Positions 62,919-64,000 of a stretch of 64,000 bases of DNA are shown piece by piece. Position 1 is the stretch's first letter. Each line of letters begins with the position of its first letter. The notes under the pieces are model-generated. The model ran no database searches and was not told where the DNA came from. It was given only the letters and a program-made list of their open reading frames with translations. The stretch is taken from NCBI RefSeq assembly GCF_023221595.1, contig NZ_CP096567.1, forward strand, positions 248,001 to 312,000, written 5' to 3'. The translations under genes were made by a program, and so were the position numbers. The stretch comes from Rhodococcus qingshengii JCM 15477. GTDB taxonomy: Bacteria > Actinomycetota > Actinomycetes > Mycobacteriales > Mycobacteriaceae.

Positions 62919-63983
62919 ATGGCAGAAGTGATAGGTCTCGGTATGACTCACTACCCGATGCTGGCCGGTGCGGACACGCACATGGCAAACCTGATGAAGA
63001 GCGTTCTGAAAGATCCAGATATCCCCGAGGATCGCAAGGACCCGGACAACTGGTCCGCGTTAGCGCAAAGCGAGTGGGGTGACGATCAGGGGACCACTGC
63101 CGCGGCCGGTCACCGGGCGCAGCTGCGCAAGGGACTCGACAAGGTCCGCGCCGCGCTCGACGACTTCGAACCCGATGTTGTCCTGGTGTGGGGCGACGAC
63201 CAGTACGAGAACTTTCGAGAGGAGGTCATCCCGTCTTTCTGCGTCCTGGCGTATGCGGACACAGAGGTTGAGCCCTTCGCGGTGTTGAAGTTGCTCGATG
63301 TCCCCAACGTTTGGGGTCTTCCGGACGAGGAGCGGTTCACGATGAAGGGCGACCCCAAGTTCGCCAAGCAGATCGCGACTGCCGTGCTCAACGACGGCAT
63401 CGATGTCGCCTACTCGTACGAGCAGCGTGAAGGGATCCACTTCCCGCACGCGTTCGGCAACACTCAGATCTTTCTCGACTACGACAACGTCGGTAAGGAG
63501 TTCCCGTATCCGGTGATTCCCTTGGCGGTCAACTGCTACGGCGAGCACGTCATCGCGCGCAAGGGCGGCATCGCCCGCTTCGCCGACATCAAGGCAGGGG
63601 AGAATCTCGATCCTCCGGGACCGTCCCCGTTACGCTGTTTCCAGTTCGGCCAGGCCATCGGTCGTGCCGCACGTGCCAGCGACAAGCGCGTCGCGCTGAT
63701 TGCCTCGGCGAGTTGGTCACACGCCTTCCTGAACGACAAGGACTGGCACCTGCGTCCGGACATCGAGGCTGACCGCGCGTTGTACGACGCGATGGTCGCA
63801 TGCGACTACGAGGCATGGAAGAAGGTCACAACGCGTGAGGTCATCGAGGCAGGCCAGCATGAGATGCTCAACTGGTTTTGTCTGCTGGGTGCGATGTCCG
63901 AGCTCGATCTGAAGCTCGAGTGGAGCGAGTTCGTGGAGACCGAGGTTCTCAACTCCAACAAGACGTTCGCGATCTACCGCTGA
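62919..63983 (+). CDS. Class III (LigB-type) extradiol ring-cleavage dioxygenase
   Basis: A 354-residue protein of the LigB/MhpB/DODA superfamily. N-terminal LGMTHYPML gives a metal-ligand His11; later GDDQYENF, IHFPHAFGN and GLCA-like ALIASASWSHAF segments match the fold. It cleaves a catechol-type ring adjacent to the hydroxyls using Fe(II). With the hydrolases just upstream it forms the meta-cleavage step of cluster 2. GAGGAGGAG precedes the ATG. Downstream partners lie outside the window. Confidence 0.88.
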   Translation: MAEVIGLGMTHYPMLAGADTHMANLMKSVLKDPDIPEDRKDPDNWSALAQSEWGDDQGTTAAAGHRAQLRKGLDKVRAALDDFEPDVVLVWGDDQYENFREEVIPSFCVLAYADTEVEPFAVLKLLDVPNVWGLPDEERFTMKGDPKFAKQIATAVLNDGIDVAYSYEQREGIHFPHAFGNTQIFLDYDNVGKEFPYPVIPLAVNCYGEHVIARKGGIARFADIKAGENLDPPGPSPLRCFQFGQAIGRAARASDKRVALIASASWSHAFLNDKDWHLRPDIEADRALYDAMVACDYEAWKKVTTREVIEAGQHEMLNWFCLLGAMSELDLKLEWSEFVETEVLNSNKTFAIYR

Positions 63984-64000
63984 TTGGAACGTTCGACGGC

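Noticed and set aside
1..64000. tRNA, rRNA, CRISPR or phage genes
   Set aside because: No cloverleaf with CCA-type end, rRNA signature, repeat-spacer array or structural phage gene was seen while reading; a covariance-model search would be needed to exclude small RNAs.

Overview
The window looks like DNA from a high-GC actinomycete, most likely Rhodococcus or a close relative. The reasons are the GC-rich coding style, frequent GTG starts, many four-base ATGA/GTGA overlaps, a SAM-IV type riboswitch (an actinobacterial class), and the large number of CoA-dependent catabolic genes. It could be chromosome or megaplasmid; no replication or conjugation module is visible.

Region 1 (1-5690): an AraC-type regulator running off the left edge, a glutathione-independent formaldehyde dehydrogenase (fdhA), a class II UvrA-like ATPase and an nhaA antiporter gene cut off by an insertion sequence. 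Region 2 (5673-6640): a complete IS6-family element with perfect 15-bp ends, followed by the tail of a VOC/glyoxalase gene that starts exactly at the IS end.

Region 3 (6650-33500), catabolic cluster 1: two acyl-CoA dehydrogenases, a thiolase, MaoC hydratase, two CoA ligases, four SDRs including a leader-coupled one, a metallo-beta-lactamase-fold hydrolase, an alpha-methylacyl-CoA racemase, four crotonases without the standard Glu pair, a Rieske oxygenase (alpha and beta) with a 3Fe-4S ferredoxin and a reductase, a synthase/DUF35 fusion paired with an SCPx-type thiolase, a flavoprotein, a carboxyltransferase and two TetR regulators. A shared 15-bp AT-rich inverted repeat lies in front of six transcription units, so the cluster looks like one regulon. 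Racemase + CoA ligase + Rieske oxygenase + thiolase/DUF35 suggests catabolism of a cyclic acid with an alpha-methyl side chain by oxygenation of its CoA ester, resembling the ibuprofen (ipf) logic. This is inference.

Region 4 (33500-36980), gene rubble: a SAM-IV riboswitch in front of a broken class V aminotransferase, an unrecognised gene tail, strong hairpins, a hypothetical gene, a GIY-YIG protein truncated by a second, frameshifted IS6-family element, and an aldehyde dehydrogenase scrap on the other side of that element.

Region 5 (36981-64000), catabolic cluster 2: acyl-CoA dehydrogenase, Rieske oxygenase beta and (5.7 kb away) alpha subunits, diol-dehydrogenase-type SDR, reductases, a frameshifted IclR regulator, CoA ligase, a dienelactone-hydrolase-like protein lacking its nucleophile, a complete five-gene branched-chain-type ABC importer, a KstD-like flavoprotein, Rieske ferredoxin and reductase, an aromatic flavin monooxygenase, a meta-cleavage (MhpC-type) hydrolase with a second alpha/beta hydrolase, and a class III (LigB-type) extradiol dioxygenase. 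Together these can import an aromatic compound, hydroxylate it and open the ring by meta cleavage; the substrate cannot be named from sequence alone.
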